Origin: Dactylosporangium fulvum
GTDB lineage: Bacteria; Actinomycetota; Actinomycetes; Mycobacteriales; Micromonosporaceae
Direction: 5' to 3'
Assembly: GCF_025137375.1 (NCBI RefSeq)
Contig: NZ_CP073720.1
Coordinates: 7,898,501-7,962,500 of the forward strand
Length of the DNA stretch: 64,000 bases
In this document: positions 15,916 to 24,945 of the stretch, in pieces
Layout of the letters: each line of letters begins with the position of its first letter
Position numbering within the stretch: position 1 is the first letter of the stretch
Notes under the pieces: generated by a model
The model's input: only the letters and a program-made list of their open reading frames with translations
The model's database searches: none
Told to the model about the DNA's origin: nothing
Position numbers and translations under genes: made by a program

Positions 15916-16917
15916 CTACCAGCGCTGCATCTGGCCCTGGCCGGCTAGCAGACCGTCGGCCGTCGGCTCGGCGACCCGCAGTGTCGCGATCGTCTGGTCG
16001 GTGGCGTCGACCGCGGTGAGGTTGAGCTGCGCCGGCACGGGCATGGTAACGACGCCGACACCGCCGGTCAGCGGTATCGTCGAGGATCCCGAGATTCGTA
16101 GCTCGGTCGCGTTCACTGGCGCGATGACGAGCAGGCGGTCCGACAGCGCCGACCCGTCGGACGCGGGGAGCCGCACCGCGAGGATGTCGCCGGAGGGCGC
16201 GGCCGCGGTCGTGATCTTCGATGCGTTGGGATCCCGCCACGGCGGTACCACCGACCGGCTCAGGTCCAGCGGGCCGCCCGCGACGCCAGTGACGAGGAGG
16301 GTCATGGATGCTCCGGTGCCGCTGAACGCGCAGACATGTACCGAGCCGTCCGATGCCGTGCTGGTGACGACAACGATGGATTCGGTGTTGCCCGGTAGCG
16401 TGCCGCCCCAGACCGCTCTCGGCGTGTCGACGGCCATGCCGGGAACCCTACGGCAGTCAAGCATCGCATTGGCGATCATCTCGGGGTCGGCCTGCCCGCG
16501 CTCGGTGACCGTCGGCGACTTGATGAAGAGCGGAGGCTGATCCATGGCGTGGTAGTCGAGCTCGCGGACCACGCCGCCGCAGGTGACGCGCCACCAGGGG
16601 CCTAGGCCGGCACGCGGCTGCGTCACAAGGTCGCCAAGGTCGCTCCAGGTGAGCGCGAGCGTGCCATCAGCCCGGACCCGTCCATCGGGCGCCGACGCGA
16701 TGACGCAGCCCGGTGGGGCGACGGCCGTAATGGACGAATACATGCCGTGCACGGAGAACGGGCGCAGGCCACTGAACATGGTGACATCCTCGCGGTTGAC
16801 CAGGCGCTCGGCGGAGGCACCCACCGGCCTACTCACACCCACGTACACGGCGTGGGTTTCGTTGTAGAACGCCGCACCGTATGTGCGCTGATCGGCAACG
16901 TCGGCGAGAAACAGCAC
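15916..16917 (-). CDS. hypothetical protein, N-terminus probably lost to a frameshift
   Basis: 333 residues from GTG 16917 (LFLADVADQRTYGAAFYNET to AGQGQMQRW), rich in beta-type sequence with alternating small and hydrophobic residues, two Cys (near LDCRRV and HVCAF) and no membrane helix. Just upstream, in a different frame, protein-like sequence continues: ASPEAGMTFVMVGVDVYHAI and LLVGVRRVCIDGVEL up to about 16935, joining smoothly to PEVKVLFLADV after a one-base change. The intact gene probably extended to about 17177 or beyond. It resembles beta-propeller-like actinobacterial proteins often found with sigma factors, but I cannot name a family. Confidence 0.6.
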   Translation of the reverse strand: MLFLADVADQRTYGAAFYNETHAVYVGVSRPVGASAERLVNREDVTMFSGLRPFSVHGMYSSITAVAPPGCVIASAPDGRVRADGTLALTWSDLGDLVTQPRAGLGPWWRVTCGGVVRELDYHAMDQPPLFIKSPTVTERGQADPEMIANAMLDCRRVPGMAVDTPRAVWGGTLPGNTESIVVVTSTASDGSVHVCAFSGTGASMTLLVTGVAGGPLDLSRSVVPPWRDPNASKITTAAAPSGDILAVRLPASDGSALSDRLLVIAPVNATELRISGSSTIPLTGGVGVVTMPVPAQLNLTAVDATDQTIATLRVAEPTADGLLAGQGQMQRW

Positions 16918-17175
16918 CTTGACCTCCGGAGTTCGACGCCGTCAATGCACACACGCCGAACCCCCACCAAAAGTTGAAGCTCCGTCCGTTCGGTCATGGC
17001 GGTATGCGCGGGGACGGGCCGGTTGAGTGGCTGCTTGGCGTCCTGCTCCGAACCGATCGCGTGGTACACGTCGACGCCCACCATGACAAACGTCATGCCC
17101 GCCTCGGGCGAAGCCCACAGAACCCGGTGACGCACGGGACTACGGCGGAGAATCCACAGACGAGACGCTGGGTCC

Positions 17176-17949
17176 ATGGTGCGCAGCTCAGCGATCCCGG
17201 CTCTGCGCGTCCGACCCCGCGTGTGGTTGGGCGTGCTCGTCTACTTCCTCTACGTCGCCGTGTTCTATGCGATCTTTGTGGTCAACGGCGTCGACTACAA
17301 GCGCATCGGTGAGAGCGACGAAACACTCCTCAAGTGGTACGTGATCCCCCTCGCCGGCGGAGCGCTGTTGACGGCGATCATGGTCACGGCGTACGGCTGG
17401 TGGCGTCCGGCGATGGCCGAGCGTCGTGGCCTGTCGAGGTGGGCGATGACCCTCCCGATCATCATGGCGACCATCGCGATCGCGAACATGGTCATCGGCG
17501 ACTTCACCACCGTCACGCCGCTCATGTGGCTCTACCTCATCATCGGCAGCGTGCTGGTGGGCTTCAACGAGGAGATGGTCAACCGCGGCCAGCTCGTCGT
17601 TGCCCTCCGCAGCCGCTTCGGCGAGACCGGTGTGTGGCTGCTGTCGACCGCGATGTTCGCGGTGTTCCACCTGCCCAACATCTTCCTCGGCATCGGCGCG
17701 GGCGCCTTCGTGCAGGTGCTCATGTCGTTCGGCCTCGGCTCGATCTTCTACCTCGCCCGGCGTTCCACCGGCTCGCTCGTCGCAGGCATGGTGCTGCACG
17801 GCCTGTGGGACCTGACGATCTTCTCCACCCACGCCTCGTCGTTCCACCTCGCGGGCATGGCGGCGCCGCTCCTGGCGATCGCCGGTGCGATCGCCGTGCC
17901 GAAAATCCTGGCCCGCGAGAAGCGCGGCACCGCCGCGCAGCTCGGCTGA
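17176..17949 (+). CDS. CPBP family intramembrane glutamic endopeptidase
   Basis: 257 residues with about eight membrane segments. The Abi/CPBP motifs are present: EEMVNRGQ (E-E-x-x-x-R, motif 1), FAVFHLPN (F-x-x-x-H, motif 2) and a later VLHGLWDLT (H-x-x-x-D/N type, motif 3). Family members are CAAX-type or bacteriocin-processing/immunity membrane proteases; no RiPP precursor is adjacent, so the substrate is unknown. The start ATG 17176 shares bases with a possible minus-strand ATG at 17177, but the plus gene is clearly the real one from 17176 on. Confidence 0.88.
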   Translation: MVRSSAIPALRVRPRVWLGVLVYFLYVAVFYAIFVVNGVDYKRIGESDETLLKWYVIPLAGGALLTAIMVTAYGWWRPAMAERRGLSRWAMTLPIIMATIAIANMVIGDFTTVTPLMWLYLIIGSVLVGFNEEMVNRGQLVVALRSRFGETGVWLLSTAMFAVFHLPNIFLGIGAGAFVQVLMSFGLGSIFYLARRSTGSLVAGMVLHGLWDLTIFSTHASSFHLAGMAAPLLAIAGAIAVPKILAREKRGTAAQLG

Positions 17950-18084
17950 CAGCCGCTCGCGTCCCGCCTCCGCCCCGCACCATGCGGGATTGCCTCGGTG
18001 CGGCCGGTGGCTCGGGCAGTTTTCGTACGCCGACAATCCGCTGCGATCCGGCGAGCGGCCCACGACGGTTCGGGATCGAGCATC

Positions 18085-19194
18085 ATGGGAGGCGTGAGTG
18101 CGGTCGAGCGCAACCTCGAGGCGGATCTTCCGCGGGTGGTGGACATCGGGGCGGCGCTGGTCGTGGTCGGGATGTTCTGGGCCTTGCCTACCATCAGCGC
18201 TGGAGGCTCGCAGCGAGGGGTGATCGGCGCGTGCCTGGCGCTCGTCACCGGCGTCGTGATGATCGCCCGGCGGCGGATGCCGTTCGGCGCCACGGTGACC
18301 GCCGGGGTGGCCACGCTCGTCGGCACCGTGCTCGGGGTTTGTCAGGATCCGATGCTGGCCACGGCGTGGTGCCTCTATCCGATGGCCATCGAGCGGATGT
18401 CGCGGACCCGATTGATCGCGGCCGTGCTGGTCGGCCTCTTCGCTGCTCTCGCGCTGGTCTCCGGCGTACCGGAAGGCGCTGTCCGCGGTCGCGGCCAGCA
18501 GTTCGTCGTCGCGGTGGCCGCGCTCAGCGTCGCGTGGCTGCTCGGAATGACGGTGGGCAAGCAGCTGCGCAGCGCGCAGGAGGCCGAGCGGGCCCGGGTG
18601 CAGCTGGCCGTGGCACGCGACGTGCACGACGTGGTGGGGCACGCGCTCGGTGTCATCGTCGCCGAGGCCGGGGTGACGCTGAGCCTGCCGGACGCCCGCG
18701 AGGACGAGCTGCGGGCAACGCTGGCCGGAGTGGAGGGCCACGCGCGGACGGCGTTGGCCGACGTGCAGAGCCTGGTGCGGTCGTTGCGCACCGACGAGAG
18801 CCGGGCGGCGCCGGGCACGGCCGAGTTGCCGACGTTGTTCGCCGCGACCCGGGCCGCCGGCGTGCGCGTCGACGCGTCCGTCGGCACCGGTCCGATCGGT
18901 GAAGCGGTCGGCACGGTGGTATTCAGGATCGTCCAGGAGGCGTTGAGCAACGTGGTGCGGCACGCGCCGGGCGCGAGCTGTTGGGTGGACGTGCGGCGGG
19001 AAGGAGACGCTGTCGTGGTGCTGATCCGCGACGACGGGCCGGCGGTGCCGGGCGGCGTGGTGCCCGGCACCGGCCTGGGCCTGGACGGCATGCGGGAGCG
19101 GGCCCGGTCGATCGGCGGAACGGTCCGGTGGGACGCCCGACCGGACGGCGGGTTCGAGGTTGTTGCGCGTCTGCCCCTGGCCGGTGCTCGATGA
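18085..19194 (+). CDS. two-component sensor histidine kinase (HisKA_3 type)
   Basis: 369 residues. The N-terminal half has about five hydrophobic membrane segments (VVDIGAALVVVGMFWALP, LIAAVLVGLFAALALVSG, FVVAVAALSVAWLLGMTVG). The dimerisation/phospho-acceptor box is ARDVHDVVGHALGVIV with His181. The HATPase part shows VFRIVQEALSNVVRHAPG and the G boxes IRDDGPAVPGG and GTGLGLDGMRERA. It belongs to the NarL-type (LuxR-linked) systems. Its stop overlaps the start of the response regulator by ATGA, and an ABC exporter follows, so the pair likely controls that exporter in response to an envelope signal or antibiotic. Confidence 0.93.
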   Translation: MGGVSAVERNLEADLPRVVDIGAALVVVGMFWALPTISAGGSQRGVIGACLALVTGVVMIARRRMPFGATVTAGVATLVGTVLGVCQDPMLATAWCLYPMAIERMSRTRLIAAVLVGLFAALALVSGVPEGAVRGRGQQFVVAVAALSVAWLLGMTVGKQLRSAQEAERARVQLAVARDVHDVVGHALGVIVAEAGVTLSLPDAREDELRATLAGVEGHARTALADVQSLVRSLRTDESRAAPGTAELPTLFAATRAAGVRVDASVGTGPIGEAVGTVVFRIVQEALSNVVRHAPGASCWVDVRREGDAVVVLIRDDGPAVPGGVVPGTGLGLDGMRERARSIGGTVRWDARPDGGFEVVARLPLAGAR

Positions 19195-19850
19195 GCGAGA
19201 CCCTTTCCGTCTTCCTGGCGGACGACGACGAGCGCTTCCGCGGCGCGTACCGGAAGTTGTTCGAGCGCACCGCCGGCTTCCGGTTCGCCGGCGAGGCTGC
19301 CGACGGCGCTGAGGCGGCCCGCCTAGTGGCATTGCGGAAGCCGGCGGTGGCGCTGCTGGACGTCCAGATGCCGGGCACCGATGGGCTGGAGGCGGCACGG
19401 CGGATCCTCGCGGGCGGCGGCACCCGGGTGATCATGCTGACCACCTTCGACCTGGACGAGTACGTCTTCGAGGCGCTCACCCTCGGGGCGTCCGGGTTCC
19501 TGCTGAAGAACACTTCCCCGTCGGAGGTGCTGTCGGCGGTGCGCGCGGTGCACGCGGGCAACGCGATGCTGGCGCCGGAGGTGACCACGCGCCTGCTCGA
19601 ACAGTTCCGCCCGCGCGCCCCGGCACAGCGGCACGCCTTCGTCGGACATGTGCTTTCCGAGCGGGAGATCCAGGTGATCCGCCTGGTGGCCCGCGGGCAC
19701 TCCAACCAGCAGATCGCCGACGAGTTGTTCCTGAGCCTGGAGACGATACGCACGTACCTGCGCCGGATGTTCGCCAAGCTGGGCGTGAACGACCGCACGC
19801 ACCTGGCGGTGCTGGCCTACCAGGCGGGCCTGCTGCGCGAACCGCGGTAG
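19191..19850 (+). CDS. LuxR-family response regulator
   Basis: 219 residues, NarL/FixJ type. The receiver domain has the acidic pair D11/D12 (FLADDDERF), the phosphorylated D57 in VALLDVQMPG, Thr in MLTTFDLDEYV and Lys in GFLLKNTSP. The C-terminal HTH is LSEREIQVIRLVARGHSNQQ to LETIRTYLRRMFAKLGVNDR. Translationally coupled (ATGA) to the histidine kinase. The ABC transporter operon starting 53 bases downstream on the same strand is the likely target. Confidence 0.95.
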   Translation: MSETLSVFLADDDERFRGAYRKLFERTAGFRFAGEAADGAEAARLVALRKPAVALLDVQMPGTDGLEAARRILAGGGTRVIMLTTFDLDEYVFEALTLGASGFLLKNTSPSEVLSAVRAVHAGNAMLAPEVTTRLLEQFRPRAPAQRHAFVGHVLSEREIQVIRLVARGHSNQQIADELFLSLETIRTYLRRMFAKLGVNDRTHLAVLAYQAGLLREPR

Positions 19851-19903
19851 GTGTCTACTTCCGGGGGACGCGCTCACGCGACGCCGCCGAGCACGCTGCA
19901 GCG

Positions 19904-20617
19904 ATGATTGAGATCTCCGGGCTCACCAAGCGATACGGCGCGAAGCTGGCGGTCGACGAGGTCACCTTCAGCGTGCACCCCGGCCGGGTCACCGGCTTCC
20001 TCGGCCCCAACGGCGCCGGCAAGTCGACCACCTTGCGCATGCTGCTCGGCCTCGACCATCCGACCAGCGGCACCGCGCTGATCAACGGCAAGCGCTACCG
20101 GGACCTCCGCTTTCCCTTGCGTACGGTGGGCGCCCTGCTCGACGGGGCCGGACCGGTGCCCGAGCGCCGGGCCGTCGACCACCTGACCTGGATGGCGCAG
20201 AGCAACCGGATCTCCCGCCGGCGCGTGCGGGAGGTGCTCGACCTCGTGGGCCTGGCGGACGCGGCCAAGAAGCAGGTGAGGAAGTATTCGCTGGGTATGA
20301 CGCAGCGGCTCGGCATCGCGGCGGCGCTGCTCGGCAACCCGGAGATCCTGGTGCTCGACGAGCCCGTGAACGGGCTCGATCCGGACGGCATCCGGTGGGT
20401 GCGGGGTTTCCTGCGGCAGTACGCGGCGTCGGGCCGTGCGGTATTGGTCTCCAGCCACCTCATGGCCGAGATGGCCGACACCGCGGATGACGCGGTGGTG
20501 ATCGCCCGAGGCCGGATCGTCGCGCACGGGACGCTCAAGGAGATCACCGACGGCCACGAGTCCCTCGAGTCCGCGTTCTTCGCGCTGACCGGCGGCCAGG
20601 CGGGGGTGGCCTGGTGA
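19904..20617 (+). CDS. ABC transporter ATP-binding protein
   Basis: 237 residues with Walker A FLGPNGAGKST, signature YSLGMTQRLG (LSGGQ variant), Walker B ILVLDEPVNGLDPD and the H-loop VLVSSHLMAEM. BcrA/CcmA-like ATPase subunit that drives two membrane partners encoded next. Overlaps the first permease by GTGA. The operon order kinase, regulator, ATPase, permease, permease resembles bacitracin or lantibiotic detoxification modules of Gram-positives. Confidence 0.95.
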   Translation: MIEISGLTKRYGAKLAVDEVTFSVHPGRVTGFLGPNGAGKSTTLRMLLGLDHPTSGTALINGKRYRDLRFPLRTVGALLDGAGPVPERRAVDHLTWMAQSNRISRRRVREVLDLVGLADAAKKQVRKYSLGMTQRLGIAAALLGNPEILVLDEPVNGLDPDGIRWVRGFLRQYAASGRAVLVSSHLMAEMADTADDAVVIARGRIVAHGTLKEITDGHESLESAFFALTGGQAGVAW

Positions 20618-21414
20618 GCACGATCACGGCGGCCGCGCGAGCCGAGTTCACCAAGATCATCTCAATGCGGTCCATCTGGATTGCCGCCAGCGTCATCCTC
20701 GCTCTGCACGTGCTGGTACAAGCCACGAATCTGCGTCTCAACTCGGACGCGGTCGCCGCCATCACCCCGAACGGCAGGATCGAACTCTTCGAGGGCGACC
20801 CGCAGCCGGCCCACCGGGCGCTCGTCGACTTCCTGGTCACGTCCTCCTTCCAGATGGGCCTGTTCCTGCCGGCGCTCGCCGCCATGATCACCGGTCAGGA
20901 GTTCCGCGGACGGCAACTCGGCCAGAGCGTGCTCGCCGTGCCGCGCCGCAGCCGGCTCATCGTGGCCAAGACGATCGCGGCGACCGGCTTTCTGGCGCTG
21001 GTCTCCGCAGTGATCGCCGCGATCAGCGCCGCCTTCCTGTACACCGCCACGAGGAACTGGGACCCAGGCCTGGTGACCAGCGCCGACGCGTGGCGCGGCC
21101 AAGCGAAGTTCCTGGCCTTCGTGGTGCTGACCGGGCTGGTCAGCGTGGCCCTCACCCTGCTGGCCCGCAGCACCCTGCTGGGCATCGTGATCACCGTCGC
21201 GCTGATCGCGCTGACCATGACACAGCTGCTGTCCGCCCTGGCGCCGGTTCTGGATTCGCTGCTTCCGCTCAGCGCTGGGCGCAATCTGCTGCTGAACCCC
21301 GCGGAGAACGATCTCTCCGCCGGCCCGGGCCAGGCGCTGCTCGTGCTCATCGTCTGGCCGGTGGTGACCATGACCGCCGCGGGAATCGCGCTCACGCGCC
21401 GGGACGCGCGATGA
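20614..21414 (+). CDS. ABC transporter permease (ABC-2 type)
   Basis: 266 residues with six membrane segments. It opens with STITAAARAEFTKIISMRSI, the typical beginning of the actinobacterial ABC-2 permeases that move antibiotics or peptides, and contains GQEFRGRQLGQSVLAVPRR, the conserved cytoplasmic elbow in this group (G-x-E-[FY]-R-G). GTG start overlaps the ATPase stop, and the end overlaps the next permease by ATGA. Probably forms a heterodimeric channel with it. Confidence 0.9.
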   Translation: MSTITAAARAEFTKIISMRSIWIAASVILALHVLVQATNLRLNSDAVAAITPNGRIELFEGDPQPAHRALVDFLVTSSFQMGLFLPALAAMITGQEFRGRQLGQSVLAVPRRSRLIVAKTIAATGFLALVSAVIAAISAAFLYTATRNWDPGLVTSADAWRGQAKFLAFVVLTGLVSVALTLLARSTLLGIVITVALIALTMTQLLSALAPVLDSLLPLSAGRNLLLNPAENDLSAGPGQALLVLIVWPVVTMTAAGIALTRRDAR

Positions 21415-22151
21415 CCGGAGCCGGCGCCGAGACCGGCGAGTTCCGGCTGAACGACCTGGCGACCGCCGAGCTGACCAAGATTCGTACCCTTCCGGCCAGC
21501 TGGCTGGCGTTTACCGTCGCGCTCGTGCTGAACACCGCGCTGGGCTTCGTGGCGGGGACCGATGCGGTGCGCCTCGCCGGCGCGGGCGGAACGACCCCGA
21601 TCGCCCAGCTCGGCGTGGTGATGCTCGCGCCGGCCTACGTCTTGCTCGCGGTGCCGGTCCTCGCCGTGGGCAGCGAGTACCGCGGCGGCCAGTTCCGGGT
21701 CAGCCTCGCGGCGGTTCCCGCACGGCACCGGTTCTTCGCGGCGAAGCTGCTGGTGAGCGCGGCAGTGACAGCGGTCGCGGCGGTCGTCGTGGTGGTTCCC
21801 GGGTACGTCCTCGAGCACGGCTCGGCGACCACGGTGGACGGGCTAGCGGCCCGGGCGCTGGCGTACCTGCTGCTCGGCCTGACTGGATTCGGGTTCGCGG
21901 CGCTGGCGCAGTCCGTCGTCACACCGATCGCGGTGCTGTTCATCCTGCCGGTGCCGGTCTCCACCACGCTGGGTGGTCTGCTGCCGCGCCTGGTACGGCT
22001 GCTGCCGCACGAGGCGATGCTGAGTTTCCTCGGCATGCCCGCCGGTCCGGAGCTCACGCTCGCACGGCCGGCGGGACTGGCGGTGGCCACGGCGTGGGCC
22101 ACGCTGCTGGTGACCCTCGGCTGGTTCACCACCGCCCGACGGAACAGCTGA
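21411..22151 (+). CDS. ABC transporter permease (ABC-2 type)
   Basis: 246 residues, six membrane segments, same family as the preceding gene: NDLATAELTKIRTLPASWLA at the start and GSEYRGGQFRVSLAAVPARH as the conserved elbow. Starts within the ATGA overlap with the first permease, so stoichiometric co-translation is expected. Last gene of the sensor/ABC set; about 180 bases without recognisable genes separate it from the next operon. Confidence 0.9.
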   Translation: MTGAGAETGEFRLNDLATAELTKIRTLPASWLAFTVALVLNTALGFVAGTDAVRLAGAGGTTPIAQLGVVMLAPAYVLLAVPVLAVGSEYRGGQFRVSLAAVPARHRFFAAKLLVSAAVTAVAAVVVVVPGYVLEHGSATTVDGLAARALAYLLLGLTGFGFAALAQSVVTPIAVLFILPVPVSTTLGGLLPRLVRLLPHEAMLSFLGMPAGPELTLARPAGLAVATAWATLLVTLGWFTTARRNS

Positions 22152-22335
22152 CCGGTCAGGACGGCTGCTTGAGCGCCAGCGCGCAGCGTCAGTGTCACCG
22201 GTGAGTGAGGAGGGCGCTGTTGCATTTGCTATCAGGAGACACGGCTGACCGGGTACATCCGGCTCAGATTGCGGCGGCGAGTTCGGCGAAGGCCGGTTCG
22301 GCCGTCCCGCGTTCGGCATTCAACAGAACGGGCTC

Positions 22336-22866
22336 GTGGCGGCGTTGTCAGTAGAGGCAGCATCGGCGAAAGGCGTGAGGTTGACGTTCGAGGAGTTCCT
22401 GGCAGCGGAGCTGCCCGGACTGACCCGCTTCGCGGGCGCGCTGACCGGTGACCGGCATCTCGCCGAGGACGTGCTGTCCGACGCGCTGCTCGTCGTGTCC
22501 CGGCGGTGGAGCCGCATCGCCGAGATGGACAAACCGCTGCCGTACGTACGCCGGGCGGTCGTCAGCACCTTCTTCTCCGAGCGGCGCAAGGCCGCTCGGC
22601 GTCGTACCGAGCCCGTCGCCGACCACGCCCTCCTCGATCGGGCCGAGCCGGATCCCGGCGACGACGTCGCCCGCCGCGACCTCGTCGAACGGCTCCTCGC
22701 CGGTCTGCCGCCCCAGCAACGTGCCGCCCTCGTCCTGCGGTACCTGCTGGACCAGACCGACGAGGAGATCGCCCAAGCGCTGGGGTGCTCCACGGGCACC
22801 GTGCGCTCACACCTGTCCCTCGCCCGGTCAGTACTGCGGCGGTCCGGAACCATCGAACGGAGCTGA
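22336..22866 (+). CDS. SigE-family ECF RNA polymerase sigma factor
   Basis: 176 residues with region 2 (LTFEEFLAAELPGLTRFAGA, LAEDVLSDALLVVSRRW, YVRRAVVSTFFSERRKA) and region 4 (LPPQQRAALVLRYLLDQTDE, IAQALGCSTGTVRSHLSLAR). This layout (short, with Y-V-R-R) is the SigE-family group common in Actinobacteria. GTG 22336 is taken as the start; a shorter start at GTG 22375 is possible but has no ribosome-binding site. The next gene, five bases away, encodes a single-span membrane protein that is its likely partner. Confidence 0.88.
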   Translation: MAALSVEAASAKGVRLTFEEFLAAELPGLTRFAGALTGDRHLAEDVLSDALLVVSRRWSRIAEMDKPLPYVRRAVVSTFFSERRKAARRRTEPVADHALLDRAEPDPGDDVARRDLVERLLAGLPPQQRAALVLRYLLDQTDEEIAQALGCSTGTVRSHLSLARSVLRRSGTIERS

Positions 22867-22871
22867 GGAGC

Positions 22872-23645
22872 ATGGACGTCAACGAGCTGCGCGGCGCGCT
22901 GCTAAGCCACATTCCCGATCCGGACGCCGTCCTGCGACGACTGGCGGCGAAGCGGCGGGCGCAGCGCAGACGCCGGATGATCCTCTGGGGGTCGGCCTTC
23001 GGCATCGCCGTCGCGGTGGTCGTTGCCGCGCTGGTCTGGTCGGCCGGCGCCCCGCAACCGCTCACCACGCAAGCCGCGCAGTCCGGCGCCGCGCAGATGT
23101 CCTCTCCATCGTCCTCGTCGACCGGCCCGGAGGCCGCCAACGGCTGCGGTGGCATGCTCTTGACCGAAACGCTTGCGCGGGCACGCCAGGCGGGAGGCTC
23201 GATCGTCCTTGCGCATGGCACCCTGACCGGACGGAGCACCGCCGATCCGGAGGTACAGGCGGAGATGGTACTCAACGCCGTGGAGACGCTCGCCGGACCA
23301 CCGGTGGCCGACCGCACCATGGTCTGGCTATCCACCGCCCGTGGGCCGTCCGGTCCGATCCCGGGCGCCGATGCCGGTTCCCTGTGGGCGCCCGACGGTT
23401 CGCTGTTCGGCATCGTCTGGCCGCAGCGGCTGACCAACTGGCCGACCGGCACGACGCTGCGGGTCGCGCCGGTCGTCGACCAGCAGGTCATCTTCAGCAA
23501 CGCCGGCTGCTGGGCGGGCGTGGAAGGGCAGCCCTTCACCGGGAAGCTCGCCGAGGTTCCCGGCTCCGACTCCTACGCTCGCGCCGCCCGGACCGGCTTC
23601 ACCGCGGTCCCCCTCGACACCGTCAGGCGTGCGGCCACCGGCTGA
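22872..23645 (+). CDS. membrane-anchored protein paired with SigE-family sigma factor
   Basis: 257 residues: a cytoplasmic N-terminus (MDVNELRGALLSHIPDPDAV, RRLAAKRRAQRRRR), one membrane helix (WGSAFGIAVAVVVAALVW) and an exported C-terminal domain rich in Gly and Ser with two Cys (NGCGGM, NAGCWAGVEG). The shape (short basic cytosolic part, helix, ectodomain) is that expected for an anti-sigma or sensor partner, but it lacks a recognisable zinc-binding anti-sigma domain, so the role is inferred from position. GAGGAG lies directly before the ATG. Confidence 0.75.
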   Translation: MDVNELRGALLSHIPDPDAVLRRLAAKRRAQRRRRMILWGSAFGIAVAVVVAALVWSAGAPQPLTTQAAQSGAAQMSSPSSSSTGPEAANGCGGMLLTETLARARQAGGSIVLAHGTLTGRSTADPEVQAEMVLNAVETLAGPPVADRTMVWLSTARGPSGPIPGADAGSLWAPDGSLFGIVWPQRLTNWPTGTTLRVAPVVDQQVIFSNAGCWAGVEGQPFTGKLAEVPGSDSYARAARTGFTAVPLDTVRRAATG

Positions 23646-23721
23646 CCGAGACCCCACGCGACTCGCAGCGGCCATATGCAGCCGGTCCCGCCGCGGCGGG
23701 CCGGGCTGCTAGCTTGCGGCC

Positions 23722-24378
23722 ATGGGTCTCTTCTCACGCTCTTGGACAGCGTTGCGCACGGCGGTCGCCGAACTCCCGGACGAGGCCTTCACGCGGCCGT
23801 CCGGCTGCGCCGGCTGGCTCGTGCGGGATCTGGTATGCCACCTGGTCATCGACGCTCAGGATGTCCTGATCACCCTCGTGACCCCCGCCGAAACGGAACC
23901 GACCCGCGACGCGGTGACCTACTGGGACGTCGCCGAAACGCCGCCGACCGGCGACGACCCGCTCGACGCGCTGATCGTCCGGCTCGCCGCCGCGTACGAG
24001 GAGCCGCGGCTGCTCAAGTTTCACCTCGACGACGTCGGCTCCGCCGCCGGTCGCGCCGCCGAACTCGTCGACCCGGGCCTGCGGGTCAGTACGCGCAACG
24101 AGGTCCTCACCGCGGGCGACTACCTCTGCGCGTATGTCCTGGAGTGGACGCTGCACCACCTCGACCTGGTCGCGCACCTGCCGGACGCGGCCGAGCCACC
24201 CGCGGAGGGCCTCGCCCGGTCACGCGAGATGCTGGAGAACATCGCCGGGACCGCGTTCCCCGCATCGTTCTCCGACACGGACGCGCTGCTGGTCGGCACC
24301 GGACGGCGTGCCCCGACCGACGCGGAGAAGGCCGAACTGGGCGAGCTGGCCGCGAAACTCCCGCTCGTCCTCGGATGA
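23722..24378 (+). CDS. maleylpyruvate isomerase N-terminal/DinB-like protein
   Basis: 218 residues of the TIGR03083/mycothiol-dependent maleylpyruvate isomerase superfamily: SRSWTALRTAVAELPDEAFT, PSGCAGWLVRDLVCHLVIDA (the H in the C-H-L position is a metal ligand), and YLCAYVLEWTLHHLDLVAHL with further His ligands. DinB-fold proteins bind a divalent metal and often use mycothiol or related thiols; the substrate is not predictable. Monocistronic by appearance; starts at ATG 23722. Confidence 0.82.
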   Translation: MGLFSRSWTALRTAVAELPDEAFTRPSGCAGWLVRDLVCHLVIDAQDVLITLVTPAETEPTRDAVTYWDVAETPPTGDDPLDALIVRLAAAYEEPRLLKFHLDDVGSAAGRAAELVDPGLRVSTRNEVLTAGDYLCAYVLEWTLHHLDLVAHLPDAAEPPAEGLARSREMLENIAGTAFPASFSDTDALLVGTGRRAPTDAEKAELGELAAKLPLVLG

Positions 24379-24471
24379 TCGTCTGGCTGAGCGGGTGCGT
24401 CGGCGCTGAGGATCGCCAACCGTCGCCTCCCAGCGTCTGTCGGCGACCTCCTGCCTGCTGAGGTCGAGCAG

Positions 24472-24735
24472 TTGCGCTCTGTCTGGCAAGGACTGGACCT
24501 CGACGACGTCCTTTCCGACGAGGAGAACGAGGTCGAGGCGGCCGAGGTCGTCGACGCCGCCGGCACGGTGCGCTACCGGCTGTACGGCTGGAACTACGGC
24601 GTCGGCTACCTCTTCCCGCCCGAAGGGACGACCCCCGTCGCCTCCGGCGCTCAGCACGACATGGAGCACTGGAACCTTGCCCAGCTGTACTTCTGCTGGA
24701 GCGACGATGCCTGTTGGGAGGGCTTGGAACGCTAG
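24472..24735 (+). CDS. 87-residue hypothetical protein
   Basis: Starts TTG 24472 with GAGG about 8 bases upstream; protein-like sequence (RIANRRLPASVGDLLPAEVE) continues upstream in frame back to a stop at 24388 without a standard start, so the true N-terminus may be longer or damaged. The product is acidic then aromatic: LDDVLSDEENEVEAAEVVDA, VRYRLYGWNYGVGYLFPPEG, MEHWNLAQLYFCWSDDACWE. I do not recognise the family. Likely cytoplasmic and globular. Confidence 0.6.
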   Translation: MRSVWQGLDLDDVLSDEENEVEAAEVVDAAGTVRYRLYGWNYGVGYLFPPEGTTPVASGAQHDMEHWNLAQLYFCWSDDACWEGLER

Positions 24736-24945
24736 ACACCCGCATCGCCGTGGTTCCACGACAGCGTGGCCGGCGGGCACCGGTAACTGATCGGCGGTGT
24801 TTCACGCAGCGGCACTGGTGAACCAGCCAGTGGCCTGGACAACACCAGCCGGCGAGCAGTGGGCCCGATCTGTGCGGCACCATGGACGGAAACGTTGAGG
24901 TACACGCATCGGCGGCGCTCGTGGCGAAGGACGGTCGAGGAGAGG

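Noticed and set aside
17175..17178. A minus-strand ATG overlapping the CPBP start codon as the start of the hypothetical gene at 15916
   Set aside because: Overlap of two start codons by chance is likely; upstream frames on the minus strand are already shifted near 16935, so its true start cannot be placed here.
17188..19398. A 736-residue minus-strand open frame opposite the CPBP and histidine-kinase genes
   Set aside because: The translation is Arg/Pro/His-rich without domains and lies wholly antisense to well-supported genes; it is a by-product of high GC at third positions.
22152..22335. A minus-strand coding fragment ending near 22266 (reads TAEPAFAELAAAI)
   Set aside because: Too short, with no start or motif, and only 184 bases are available between the ABC permease and the sigma gene.
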